A stretch of 11,736 bases of DNA. Origin: Bacteroidales bacterium (GTDB taxonomy: Bacteria > Bacteroidota > Bacteroidia > Bacteroidales > UBA7960). Below, piece by piece: positions 1 through 6,696 of the stretch (positions within the stretch are counted from its first letter, which is position 1; each line of letters starts with the position of its first letter). The notes below the pieces were generated by a model. It was not told the origin of the DNA, ran no database searches, and saw only the letters and a program-made list of their open reading frames with translations. The stretch lies in contig DMJL01000191.1 in assembly GCA_003451785.1 (NCBI GenBank), positions 1 through 11,736 on the forward strand. The letters are read 5' to 3'. The position numbers were made by a program, and so were the translations under genes.

Positions 1-90
1 TTCATGGGATAAATTTTTAACGCAACAAAGGTATAAATAAAAATCAGTACTATGCAATGCAAAGTATTAAAAAAATGAAAATATTTTTTT

Positions 91-132
91 ATCAAGTATG
101 TTGATACATATTTGGCGCAATTGCACCAAATA
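91..132. repeat. Cluster of inverted repeats upstream of htpG
   Basis: Several dyads lie side by side here. ATCAA (91-95) pairs with TTGAT (101-105). TATGT (97-101) pairs with ACATA (106-110), sharing bases with the first dyad, so the two could only form alternately. A larger dyad spans 109-132: its arms TATTTGGCGC and GCACCAAATA flank a central AATT, with a single mismatched pair (116 against 125). No T-run follows, so a rho-independent terminator is unlikely. Operator sites for a dimeric regulator of htpG, or the 3' end of an upstream transcript, are the obvious options. The symmetry is seen directly; any role is inferred. Confidence 0.45.
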
Positions 133-149
133 ACTTACCAGAATCAGCC

Positions 150-166
150 AAAATGGCAGCCATTTT
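150..166. repeat. Perfect 8-bp palindrome next to the htpG promoter
   Basis: AAAATGGC and GCCATTTT form perfect 8-base arms around one central A. The palindrome ends four bases before the TGGCAC element of the candidate htpG promoter, and its TGGCA is repeated directly 17 bases downstream at 171-175. A site this close to a promoter could bind a repressor or activator, but no known consensus is recognised. Confidence 0.45.
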
Positions 167-170
167 TGCA

Positions 171-185
171 TGGCACACTGTTTGA
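171..185 (+). promoter_or_regulatory. Candidate sigma-54-like (-24/-12) promoter of htpG
   Basis: TGGCAC at 171-176 matches the -24 half of the sigma-54 consensus (TGGCACG-N4-TTGCA). TTGA at 182-185 sits where the -12 half belongs, with the GG-to-GC spacing conserved. The -12 box reads GA rather than the near-invariant GC, which is the main weakness. Transcription would start near 196, giving a leader of about 25 bases before the ATG at 221. No TAnnTTTG housekeeping box was found in the leader. A second look-alike at 154-170 has a proper TTGCA but is one base too long in spacing. Confidence 0.35.
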
Positions 186-220
186 GCGATAGGGCAGTTG
201 AATCAAAAAAATAATGGATT

Positions 221-2098
221 ATGCAAAAGGGTAATATAAAAGTTCAGACAGAGAATATTTTTCCAATCATCAAGAAGTTTCTGTATTCCGACCATGAGAT
301 TTTTCTCAGGGAGTTGGTTTCCAATGCTGTAGATGCTACTCAGAAGCTCAAGACTTTATCTTCGGTAGGCGAATATCAGGGCGAGTTGGGAGATTTGCGC
401 ATAGAAATAAGCCTTGATGCTAAAGCGAAAACCCTTACCATAAGCGACAAAGGGTTGGGTATGAATAGCGAAGAAGTAGAAAAATACATCAACCAAATTG
501 CATTCAGTAGTGCCGAAGAATGGGTAGCTAAGTACAAAAATCAGGAAGGCAAAGGCAATATTATCGGCCATTTTGGATTGGGCTTTTATTCATCCTTTAT
601 GGTATCGAAGAAAGTTGAAATTTTTACAAAGTCGTATCGCGATGGCTCGGAAGCTGTTAGGTGGGAGTGCGATGGTACACCCGAATACATTATAGAGCCA
701 CACACAAAAACCCAACGAGGCACCGATATTGTATTGCATCTTGCCGACGATTCTGATGAGTTCTTGGAAGAAAGCCGCATTTTGGGATTGCTGAAAAAAT
801 ACTGCAAATTTCTGCCAGTGGAAATTGTTTTTGGCACACAAAAGAATTACCAAAAAGAAAAGGACGAAAAAGGGGAAGAGAAGGATGTAACCATTGAAGT
901 TCCCCGCGTGATAAACAACCCTAAGCCAGCTTGGACACAAAAGCCGTCCGACCTGAAACAGGAAGATTATTTGAGTTTTTACAGGGAGCTTTATCCAACT
1001 ACATTCGATGAGCCACTGTTTAATATACACTTGAATGTAGATTATCCTTTCAATCTCACGGGTATTCTGTACTTCCCAAAAGTGAAACAGAATTTCGAGA
1101 TTCAGCGAAATAAGATTCAATTGTATTGCAATCAGGTTTTTGTAACCGATTCTGTTGAGGGTATAGTGCCCGACTTCCTAACCTTGTTGCATGGAGTGCT
1201 CGATTCGCCCGATATACCGCTCAATGTTTCGCGCAGCTACTTGCAGAGCGATGGCAATGTTAAGAAAATCAGCAGCCACATCACCAAGAAAGTTGCCGAT
1301 AAGCTCGAAGACCTTTTCAAAAATAGTCGCGAAGATTTCGAAGCTAAGTGGGACGACATTAAGATCTTCATCGAATACGGCATGATATCTGATGAGAAAT
1401 TTAAGGAGCGTGCCAAGAAGTTCTGCTTGTTGAAGAATGTTGACAACAAGTTTTTCACTTTGGAAGAATACGGTCTTCACATAAAAACCAACCAAACCGA
1501 CCGCAACAAGAAGGTTGTTTATCTCTACGCATCACATGCCGATGAGCAACACTCCTTTATTGATATAGCCAAAGAGCGCGGATACGATGTTTTGTTGCTC
1601 AACACTCCTATTGATAGTCATTTTGTTAATCTTTTAGAGTCAGAAATACCCGACTCTTCGTTTGTGCGGGTTGATGCTGATGTGATTGACAAACTCATAA
1701 GCAAGGAGGAAGAAATGCCATCCAAACTTTCGCAGGAAGAAAAGGATGAGCTTACCAAATCCATTGAAAGCCAAGTTAATGGAGAGAGTTATACTATTGT
1801 GATAAACAATATGAGCGAAACTGATCCGCCCATGATCATCACCCAACCAGAGTTTTTGCGTCGCATGAAAGATATGTCGCAATTGGGAGGCATGGGATAC
1901 ATGGGGCAACTGCCCGACAATTATATGCTAGTAGTAAATGCCAACCATTCGTTGATTGGTAAAATATCGGCTGAGAAGGACGCAGAAGCACGCAATAAAC
2001 TCATACGGCAGGTAGTAGATTTGGCATTGCTATCGCGCAATATGTTGAAAGGTGAAAAACTTACCGAATTTATAAAACGAAGCGTTGATTTGATTTAA
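221..2098 (+). CDS. htpG: Molecular chaperone HtpG (bacterial Hsp90)
   Basis: This is the ATP-dependent Hsp90-type chaperone of the cytosol, which works as a homodimer in remodelling client proteins. At 625 residues it is full length for the family. The N-terminal GHKL ATPase domain shows the catalytic Glu31 and Asn35 in ELVSNAVDA, a DKGLGM motif at 76-81 (usually DNGIGM) and the lid motif GHFGLGF at 116-122. The middle domain has RNKIQLYCNQVFV at 296-308 and LNVSRSYLQ around Arg338, the position of the conserved middle-domain arginine that contacts ATP. A charged Lys/Glu linker lies near 208-225. There is no C-terminal MEEVD tail, as expected for a bacterial member. The ATG at 221 places the N-terminus as in homologues; an ATG at 214 is out of frame. 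The gene appears to be a single transcription unit behind a dyad-rich leader. Confidence 0.97.
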   Translation: MQKGNIKVQTENIFPIIKKFLYSDHEIFLRELVSNAVDATQKLKTLSSVGEYQGELGDLRIEISLDAKAKTLTISDKGLGMNSEEVEKYINQIAFSSAEEWVAKYKNQEGKGNIIGHFGLGFYSSFMVSKKVEIFTKSYRDGSEAVRWECDGTPEYIIEPHTKTQRGTDIVLHLADDSDEFLEESRILGLLKKYCKFLPVEIVFGTQKNYQKEKDEKGEEKDVTIEVPRVINNPKPAWTQKPSDLKQEDYLSFYRELYPTTFDEPLFNIHLNVDYPFNLTGILYFPKVKQNFEIQRNKIQLYCNQVFVTDSVEGIVPDFLTLLHGVLDSPDIPLNVSRSYLQSDGNVKKISSHITKKVADKLEDLFKNSREDFEAKWDDIKIFIEYGMISDEKFKERAKKFCLLKNVDNKFFTLEEYGLHIKTNQTDRNKKVVYLYASHADEQHSFIDIAKERGYDVLLLNTPIDSHFVNLLESEIPDSSFVRVDADVIDKLISKEEEMPSKLSQEEKDELTKSIESQVNGESYTIVINNMSETDPPMIITQPEFLRRMKDMSQLGGMGYMGQLPDNYMLVVNANHSLIGKISAEKDAEARNKLIRQVVDLALLSRNMLKGEKLTEFIKRSVDLI

Positions 2099-2106
2099 GC
2101 TCGTAT

Positions 2107-2144
2107 TAAAATTGCATTGGCATTCAGGTTCAAAGGCAATTTTA
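2107..2144 (+). terminator. Possible stem-loop terminator after htpG
   Basis: Nine-base arms TAAAATTGC (2107-2115) and GCAATTTTA (2136-2144) are perfectly complementary around a 20-base loop, starting nine bases after the htpG stop codon. The stem is A+T-rich, the loop is long and only a short T stretch lies inside the 3' arm, so it is a weak candidate. A transcript-end or regulatory role before lemA is inferred from position only. Confidence 0.3.
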
Positions 2145-2151
2145 TGATGCT

Positions 2152-2182
2152 TTTGCAGTTTAGTAGAGGGTGTGTAACATTA
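2152..2182 (+). promoter_or_regulatory. Weak candidate promoter for the lemA-TPM cluster
   Basis: TTTG at 2152-2155 is followed after exactly 19 bases by TAACATTA at 2175-2182, resembling the Bacteroidota TTTG-N19-TAnnTTTG arrangement. Only part of the -7 box matches. Transcription would begin only a few bases before the ATG at 2197, so the leader would be very short. A start further upstream is equally possible. Confidence 0.25.
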
Positions 2183-2196
2183 ACAAAAACATTGAC

Positions 2197-2802
2197 ATGA
2201 AAATTCCTGTTTTATCCAAAGGTTTGATTACAATATTGCTGGTGGTGTTGTTTGTATTCATCGGATACCTTTACATCAGAGGGGCTTACAACAACTTTGT
2301 GCGTTTAGACGAGGGAGTTGCCGGACAATGGGCGCAAGTAGAAAATGTTTATCAGCGCAGAGCCGATCTTATACCCAATTTGGTTAGCGTGGTAAAAGGG
2401 TATGCTGCACATGAACGCGAAACTTTGGAAGCTGTTGTAGAGGCGCGCAACCAGGCTATGCAAGTGCAACTCGATCCGGAGAACCTATCTCCGGAGGCAA
2501 TAGCCCAATTTCAATCTGCTCAGGATGGACTTTCTTCGGCTCTTAGCAGGCTCATGGTGGTGGTAGAAGCATATCCCGACCTGAAGGCGAATCAAAACTT
2601 TCTCGATTTGCAAACACAATTGGAGGGCACCGAGAATAGAATTTCCAATGAGCGACGCAAATACGCTGAACTCATCAGGGATTATAATACCCAAATCAGG
2701 CAGTTTCCCCGAAATCTCTTGGCCGGAATGTTTGGCTTTGAGCGAAAAGCCCATTTCGAAGCCGAAGCAGGAGCAGAAATAGTACCCGAAATAGTTTTTT
2801 AA
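2197..2802 (+). CDS. lemA: LemA family protein
   Basis: A 201-residue LemA-family protein: one N-terminal membrane helix (about residues 10-28), then a mostly helical soluble domain. The family hallmark follows the helix: YNNFVRLDEGV, then QWAQVENVYQRRADLIPNLV (residues 44-63). The tail has an RRKYAELIRDYN segment (153-164) and a Pro/Phe-rich end (FPRNLLAGMFGFE). The biochemical role of LemA is not established; in many Bacteroidota it sits beside TPM-domain genes, as here, which suggests a shared membrane-associated function. The ATG at 2197 was preferred over an in-frame GTG at 2170 because it puts a short Lys-containing stretch directly before the membrane helix. The next gene starts one base after the stop, so the two are almost certainly co-transcribed and probably translationally coupled. 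Confidence 0.93.
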   Translation: MKIPVLSKGLITILLVVLFVFIGYLYIRGAYNNFVRLDEGVAGQWAQVENVYQRRADLIPNLVSVVKGYAAHERETLEAVVEARNQAMQVQLDPENLSPEAIAQFQSAQDGLSSALSRLMVVVEAYPDLKANQNFLDLQTQLEGTENRISNERRKYAELIRDYNTQIRQFPRNLLAGMFGFERKAHFEAEAGAEIVPEIVF

Positions 2803-2803
2803 G

Positions 2804-3244
2804 ATGGGCCAATCTCCTGTAAATTTCCTGACAAAAATTGAAAAGCAGCGATTGCTTAGCGCCATTGCCGATGCCGAAGACCAAACTTCCGGCGAAATAA
2901 GGGTACATATTGAACGGCATTGCAAGGTGGATGTGCTCGACAGGGCCGCCTATATGTTCTCCAAACTTGGAATGACCCAAACCCGCGATAGAAACGGGGT
3001 GCTGTTTTATATTGCTGTGGATTCTCATAAATTGGCTATCCTGGGCGATGCGGGTATTAATGCCCATGTGCCCGAAAAGTTTTGGGAAGAGTTAAAAACC
3101 AATATGATAGCCGATTTCAAAGAAGGTTGCTATATTGCAGGTCTCGAAAAGGCCATTAAGGCAACCGGATATGAGCTAAAGAAACATTTCCCTTGGCAAA
3201 GGACCGACATAAATGAACTGCCCGACCAAATATCAGAAGGGTAA
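2804..3244 (+). CDS. Small cytoplasmic TPM-domain protein
   Basis: A 146-residue protein with no signal peptide or membrane helix, made up almost entirely of one TPM domain (named after the plant proteins TLP18.3, Psb32 and MOLO-1). Recognisable pieces are AEDQTSGEIRVHIE at 24-37, the RDRNGVLFYIAVDSHKLAILGD core at 61-82 and the helix around VPEKFWEE (89-96). Plant TLP18.3 has been reported to have acid phosphatase activity, but no catalytic residues can be assigned here and an enzymatic role should not be assumed. The gene starts one base after the lemA stop and ends 19 bases before a second TPM-domain gene. The three form one cluster, with this member predicted to act on the cytoplasmic side while its partner is exported. 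Confidence 0.85.
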   Translation: MGQSPVNFLTKIEKQRLLSAIADAEDQTSGEIRVHIERHCKVDVLDRAAYMFSKLGMTQTRDRNGVLFYIAVDSHKLAILGDAGINAHVPEKFWEELKTNMIADFKEGCYIAGLEKAIKATGYELKKHFPWQRTDINELPDQISEG

Positions 3245-3263
3245 ACCGCAAAACGACTTTACT

Positions 3264-4085
3264 ATGAATACATTTTTTAAAACTATTTGGGTTGCAGTTT
3301 TGCTTGTTTCCTTAATTGCTGCAGGCAGGCTTTATGGCAATTTGCCCCCGGCACCCAATCCGCCGGTATTGGTCAACGATTTTTCAGCATTGTTATCTCC
3401 AAGTCAAGCAGCATCGCTAGAATCGAAGCTCGCCCAGTACGCACGAACACACGGTACGCAGATAGCCATTGTAACCATAAACGATTTGGGAGGTATGCCG
3501 GCGGCTGAGTTTGCCGATCGTTTGGCAGAGAAGTGGGGTATTGGTATGGAAGGCAACGAAAATGGAGTTTTGGTTTTGGTAAATCCTGCCGAAGGTGCAC
3601 AACGAGGCAATGTTCATATCTCCATTGGCTATGGTCTTGAGGGAGTGATACCGGATATTACTGCCAAGCAAATTGTGGATAATGAGTTGCTGCCCAATTT
3701 TCGTGGTGGTAATTTTTATCAAGGATTGGATATGGCTACAGGCGTTTTAATGAGCCTTGCAGCCGGCGAGTTTAGCGCAAGCGATTACACTGCAAAGACT
3801 GAAACCCAAAATCCGAGTCAATTGCTTGTCCTTCTTTTCTTTTTTGCTATGATTGGGCTTTCCTTATTCAGAGGCAGAAGGGCGCATCATAGCATGGGTA
3901 GAAATATCCCGTTCTGGACATGGATGTTGCTCATGAGTCAAACACAACAAAGGAGTCGTGGAGCCTGGGGCAATTTTAGCGGCGGAACAGGAGCGTATCG
4001 CGGTGGATTTGGAGGAGGCAGCTTTGGTGGGGGAGGATTTGGTGGCGGAAGTTTTGGCGGCGGTGGTGCTGGTGGCTCTTGGTAG
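3264..4085 (+). CDS. Exported, membrane-anchored TPM-domain protein with Gly-rich tail
   Basis: A 273-residue protein. An N-terminal signal sequence (about residues 5-25) precedes a TPM domain at roughly 35-170, with VNDFSALLS (37-45), GTQIAIVTIND (64-74), NGVLVLVN (100-107) and IGYGLEGVIPD (121-131). A membrane helix follows at about 186-202, then an Arg-rich segment and a Gly/Ser/Phe repeat tail from 247 to the final Trp273. This plan is the common one for the second TPM partner of LemA, with the TPM domain predicted outside the cytoplasmic membrane. The tail is low complexity and may be flexible or mediate assembly. The ATG at 3264 was chosen over one at 3213 (which would overlap the previous gene by 32 bases) because the signal sequence begins MNTFFK. 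It is the last gene of the lemA cluster; function is unknown. Confidence 0.87.
   Translation: MNTFFKTIWVAVLLVSLIAAGRLYGNLPPAPNPPVLVNDFSALLSPSQAASLESKLAQYARTHGTQIAIVTINDLGGMPAAEFADRLAEKWGIGMEGNENGVLVLVNPAEGAQRGNVHISIGYGLEGVIPDITAKQIVDNELLPNFRGGNFYQGLDMATGVLMSLAAGEFSASDYTAKTETQNPSQLLVLLFFFAMIGLSLFRGRRAHHSMGRNIPFWTWMLLMSQTQQRSRGAWGNFSGGTGAYRGGFGGGSFGGGGFGGGSFGGGGAGGSW
4002..4082 (+). repeat. Gly-rich tandem repeat encoding the tail of the TPM protein
   Basis: About 27 codons encode near-tandem units of the type GGGSF/GGGGF, with the third codon position varying between copies (ggt, gga, ggc). The codon variation argues against recent slippage expansion. The repeat ends in a Trp codon directly before the stop. 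Confidence 0.7.
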
Positions 4086-4172
4086 CACCATGCCATTTAT
4101 ACCATAAGAATTGCTATTTCAAATGCGGTTAAACAGTATTTAAACAAGCATATAGTTTTTGCAAAGTATTTG

Positions 4173-4180
4173 TAATTTTG
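4173..4180 (+). promoter_or_regulatory. Candidate -7 box for the symporter-acyltransferase pair
   Basis: TAATTTTG is an exact match to the Bacteroidota -7 consensus TAnnTTTG. No good TTG/TTTG box lies 19-21 bases upstream (that position reads mostly TATA), so the promoter is incomplete by consensus. Transcription would start about ten bases before the ATG at 4197. Confidence 0.4.
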
Positions 4181-4196
4181 CTTCAAATTCTAAAAT

Positions 4197-5153
4197 ATGT
4201 TTGAAGCACTACAATTGATGGACGCCACCCGATTGAATTTTTCTGACGGTGGCCTTTTTATTCTGAATATTGCAATCGCCTTTATCATGTTTGGCGTAGC
4301 ACTCGAAATAAAAACCGGACACTTTCTTGAGCTAATCAAAAATCCTAAACCGGTGATTTTGGGTGTAGTATCCCAATTTGTTTTATTGCCGTTTATTACT
4401 ACTTCCTTAGTTTTTTTGCTCTGGGACAACCTAACAGTGGGTGTAGCCATGGGCATGATTCTGGTAGCTGCTTGTCCGGGAGGCAATGTGTCCAACTTTA
4501 TTTCAACACTTGCCAAAGGCAATGCGGCTCTATCGGTTAGCCTCACTGCAATTGCTACCATAGCTGCAATAATAATGACTCCCTTGAATTTCTACATCTG
4601 GGGAAGTATCTACAGCACCTACGGTCCCCATGCCGATAATGCATTGCTCAAAGAATTGTACATAGACCCGATTGCTATGTTTCGCATAGTGCTTATTTTG
4701 TTAGGTGTTCCTATCCTTTTGGGAATGCTTACCAACCACTTTCTGCCAAAACTTACTGAAAGGATAAAGAAACCTATTTGGGCATTCTCAGTTGTTTTCT
4801 TTGTGGTCATGCTGGTGGTGCTTTTTACAAATAATTTCGAGCATTTTATCAAGCATATCTATTGGATTTTTATCATCGTGTTGATTCACAATGGTCTGGC
4901 ATTGGCCACAGGTTTTAGTATTGCAAGCATTTTCAAACAAAATACCGCCAACAGACGCACTCTGGCTATCGAAACTGGTATCCAAAACAGTGCATTGGGC
5001 TTGGTGCTTATCTTCAACCCATCCATCTTTCCTGAGCATTTGCCCACAGGCGGTATGGCCATTGTGGCAGCTTGGTGGGGAATCTGGCATATAGTAGCAG
5101 GCTTGTCGCTGGCATTCTTCTGGCGATATAGATCCCGAAAATCTGCATCATGA
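4197..5153 (+). CDS. Bile acid:sodium symporter (BASS/SBF) family transporter
   Basis: A 318-residue polytopic membrane protein with about nine or ten hydrophobic segments, the usual size for bacterial BASS transporters. Two family motifs that form the crossed-helix sodium-binding core are visible: ACPGGNVSN at 92-100 and ETGIQNSALG at 259-268, including Glu259, Gln263 and Asn264. The family couples sodium entry to uptake of organic anions such as bile acids, pantoate or keto acids; the real substrate cannot be read from the sequence. The ACR3 arsenite family is related but is not favoured, because the ETGIQN motif is BASS-type and no ars genes are nearby. The downstream acyltransferase overlaps by four bases (ATGA), so the two are co-expressed, though this does not by itself identify the cargo. 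Confidence 0.9.
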   Translation: MFEALQLMDATRLNFSDGGLFILNIAIAFIMFGVALEIKTGHFLELIKNPKPVILGVVSQFVLLPFITTSLVFLLWDNLTVGVAMGMILVAACPGGNVSNFISTLAKGNAALSVSLTAIATIAAIIMTPLNFYIWGSIYSTYGPHADNALLKELYIDPIAMFRIVLILLGVPILLGMLTNHFLPKLTERIKKPIWAFSVVFFVVMLVVLFTNNFEHFIKHIYWIFIIVLIHNGLALATGFSIASIFKQNTANRRTLAIETGIQNSALGLVLIFNPSIFPEHLPTGGMAIVAAWWGIWHIVAGLSLAFFWRYRSRKSAS

Positions 5154-6511
5154 AGAAAGGTAGCATTGGGCGGTTTTTACGATTCTCCAAAGGCTGGTTT
5201 TTGTTTTCCAAAGTGATTTTCTTTTACCTAAGACTATTCTACCGAAAGATTGAAGTAGAAGGAACGGAAAATATCCCTAAGCATTGCCCCATCATTTTCG
5301 CCCCAAACCATCAGAACGCTTTGATGGATCCCCTTGTGGTGCTTTATGGCAATAGAATGCAAACCACCTTTCTGGCTCGGGCAGATGTGTTCAAAGTGCC
5401 GATTTTGCGCGATTTCTTTCATTGGCTCAAAATGCTGCCCGTGTTTCGCCTGCGCGATGGGGCCGAAAACCTGCAAAACAACGATTTGTCGTTCAATATG
5501 GCAGTAGAAGTATTAGAAAACAGAGGGTCGGTGGGTATTTTTCCAGAGGCTACCCATACCAATCTGCGGCGACTGCTTCCCATTAAAAAAGGGATACCCC
5601 GGTTGGCTTTTCTTGCCGAATCCAAAAACGATTTCTCATTAGGAATAAAAATAGTGCCTGTGGGAATCCACTATAGCAATTACGAAAATATGCACAGCAC
5701 TGTGCATTTAAGATTTGGAGAACCCATTAGTGTTGCGCAATTCAAGGAGGAGTTCCATAGCAATCAGCAAAAAGCTATGTTGCTGCTTCGCGATGAAATA
5801 AGTAGGAGAATCTCCCACCTTGCCATAAACATCAGAGAAGCCAATCAATACGAAACCATATACAGGATTTCAGATTTGTTTGCCAAGCCTTTGAAAAATG
5901 CTTTAAGGCAAAAAGAAAGTAGCCCAAAGAGCGAGTTCGATAGCCAACTTGCAATTTCTCGATTGATGCTGTGCGAAGATCACCCGCAAATTCAGTCGAA
6001 GAAGCCAATTGTGGAGCAAGCCGAGGCGTTTATTAACATTCTTAATGAAACAAAAATTCACTCCTTACCTATTGGGATAAAACCGAGATTCCTGACAATT
6101 CTTTATCAAAAAATAGTTTTGATTCTCCTTTCGCCTTTGTATTTATATGGGTTTATCAACCATTTACCCAATAATCTGCTTTTGCAAAGGCTTCTCAAAA
6201 AATTTGATGACCGACAGTTTCACAGCTCCATAAAATTTGTTTGGGGTTTGGCAGTGGTTCCTTTGTTTTTCGTACTGCAAGGAGTATTGGTTATGGTTTT
6301 CACCGGCAATATTGTTGTCGTGTTGGCCTATCTGGCAAGTTTGCCTGTGATGGTGCTGTTTTCCAAAATTTATGGCCACCGTTTCTCTCTTTTTCTTTCG
6401 GCCTTACGGCTAATGCATCTCAGATGGTTGCAAGCCGACATTCACAAAAGACTTGTTGCTGGTTTTAACGCGGTATTGGATGGTCTAATTCTATCTTTCC
6501 GAAAACCTTAA
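5150..6511 (+). CDS. PlsC-like glycerolipid acyltransferase with C-terminal membrane region
   Basis: A 453-residue protein of the PlsC/LPLAT acyltransferase superfamily, likely transferring an acyl chain to glycerol 3-phosphate, lysophosphatidate or another lipid acceptor at the inner membrane. A hydrophobic N-terminal stretch (about 15-31) precedes the catalytic domain. Motif I is NHQNALMD (53-60), so His54 and Asp60 are separated by five residues instead of the classical four, a spacing I recall from yeast GPT2/SCT1-type enzymes and many Bacteroidota relatives. Motif II is around LPVFRLRDG (96-104). Motif III is FPEATHTN (131-138), with Ala replacing the usual Gly of FPEG. The protein is much longer than typical 240-residue PlsC. 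The extra C-terminal half has membrane segments near 310-325 and two between about 360 and 405. It starts inside the stop codon of the symporter gene. Exact acceptor unknown. Confidence 0.87.
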   Translation: MKKGSIGRFLRFSKGWFLFSKVIFFYLRLFYRKIEVEGTENIPKHCPIIFAPNHQNALMDPLVVLYGNRMQTTFLARADVFKVPILRDFFHWLKMLPVFRLRDGAENLQNNDLSFNMAVEVLENRGSVGIFPEATHTNLRRLLPIKKGIPRLAFLAESKNDFSLGIKIVPVGIHYSNYENMHSTVHLRFGEPISVAQFKEEFHSNQQKAMLLLRDEISRRISHLAINIREANQYETIYRISDLFAKPLKNALRQKESSPKSEFDSQLAISRLMLCEDHPQIQSKKPIVEQAEAFINILNETKIHSLPIGIKPRFLTILYQKIVLILLSPLYLYGFINHLPNNLLLQRLLKKFDDRQFHSSIKFVWGLAVVPLFFVLQGVLVMVFTGNIVVVLAYLASLPVMVLFSKIYGHRFSLFLSALRLMHLRWLQADIHKRLVAGFNAVLDGLILSFRKP

Positions 6512-6620
6512 ATACACTGTCAGGTAGTTAAACTCCCCACATTCCAATCTGGTTACACTAATTTAGATTCGCATCGCAATTTCATTTGGCGATACTGGTA
6601 AAAGATTGTTGCCATAAAAA

Positions 6621-6650
6621 TTGCATTTGTTGAAACTATTGTTATTTTTG
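6621..6650 (+). promoter_or_regulatory. Bacteroidota-type promoter for the exported protein at 6697
   Basis: TTG at 6621-6623 and TATTTTTG at 6643-6650 are separated by exactly 19 bases, fitting the TTG-N19-TAnnTTTG consensus of the Bacteroidota housekeeping sigma factor. Transcription would start near 6657, leaving a leader of about 40 bases. This is the best housekeeping promoter in the window and implies that the downstream gene is expressed independently of the acyltransferase. Confidence 0.6.
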
Positions 6651-6696
6651 CAGAAAGCGTTTTCATGCAACATGTTGAATATTAACAAAAAAACCA

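Noticed and set aside
154..170. A second sigma-54-like match, TGGCAG with TTGCA
   Set aside because: The spacing between GG and GC is one base longer than the strict requirement, so the 171-185 candidate is preferred.
590..1120. A 176-codon antisense open frame inside htpG
   Set aside because: It lies wholly within a well-supported gene, has low-complexity hydrophobic composition and no recognisable motif, and is best explained as a shadow of htpG codon usage.
2485..2925. A 146-codon antisense open frame across the lemA/TPM junction
   Set aside because: It crosses two well-supported genes on the other strand and shows no motif or plausible leader.
3213..3263. An earlier ATG for the exported TPM protein
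   Set aside because: It would overlap the previous gene by 32 bases and place 17 polar residues before a clean signal sequence that starts at 3264.
4197..5153. Possible ACR3-type arsenite exporter
   Set aside because: The CPGG and ETGIQN motifs are those of the BASS/SBF family and no arsenic-resistance genes are nearby.
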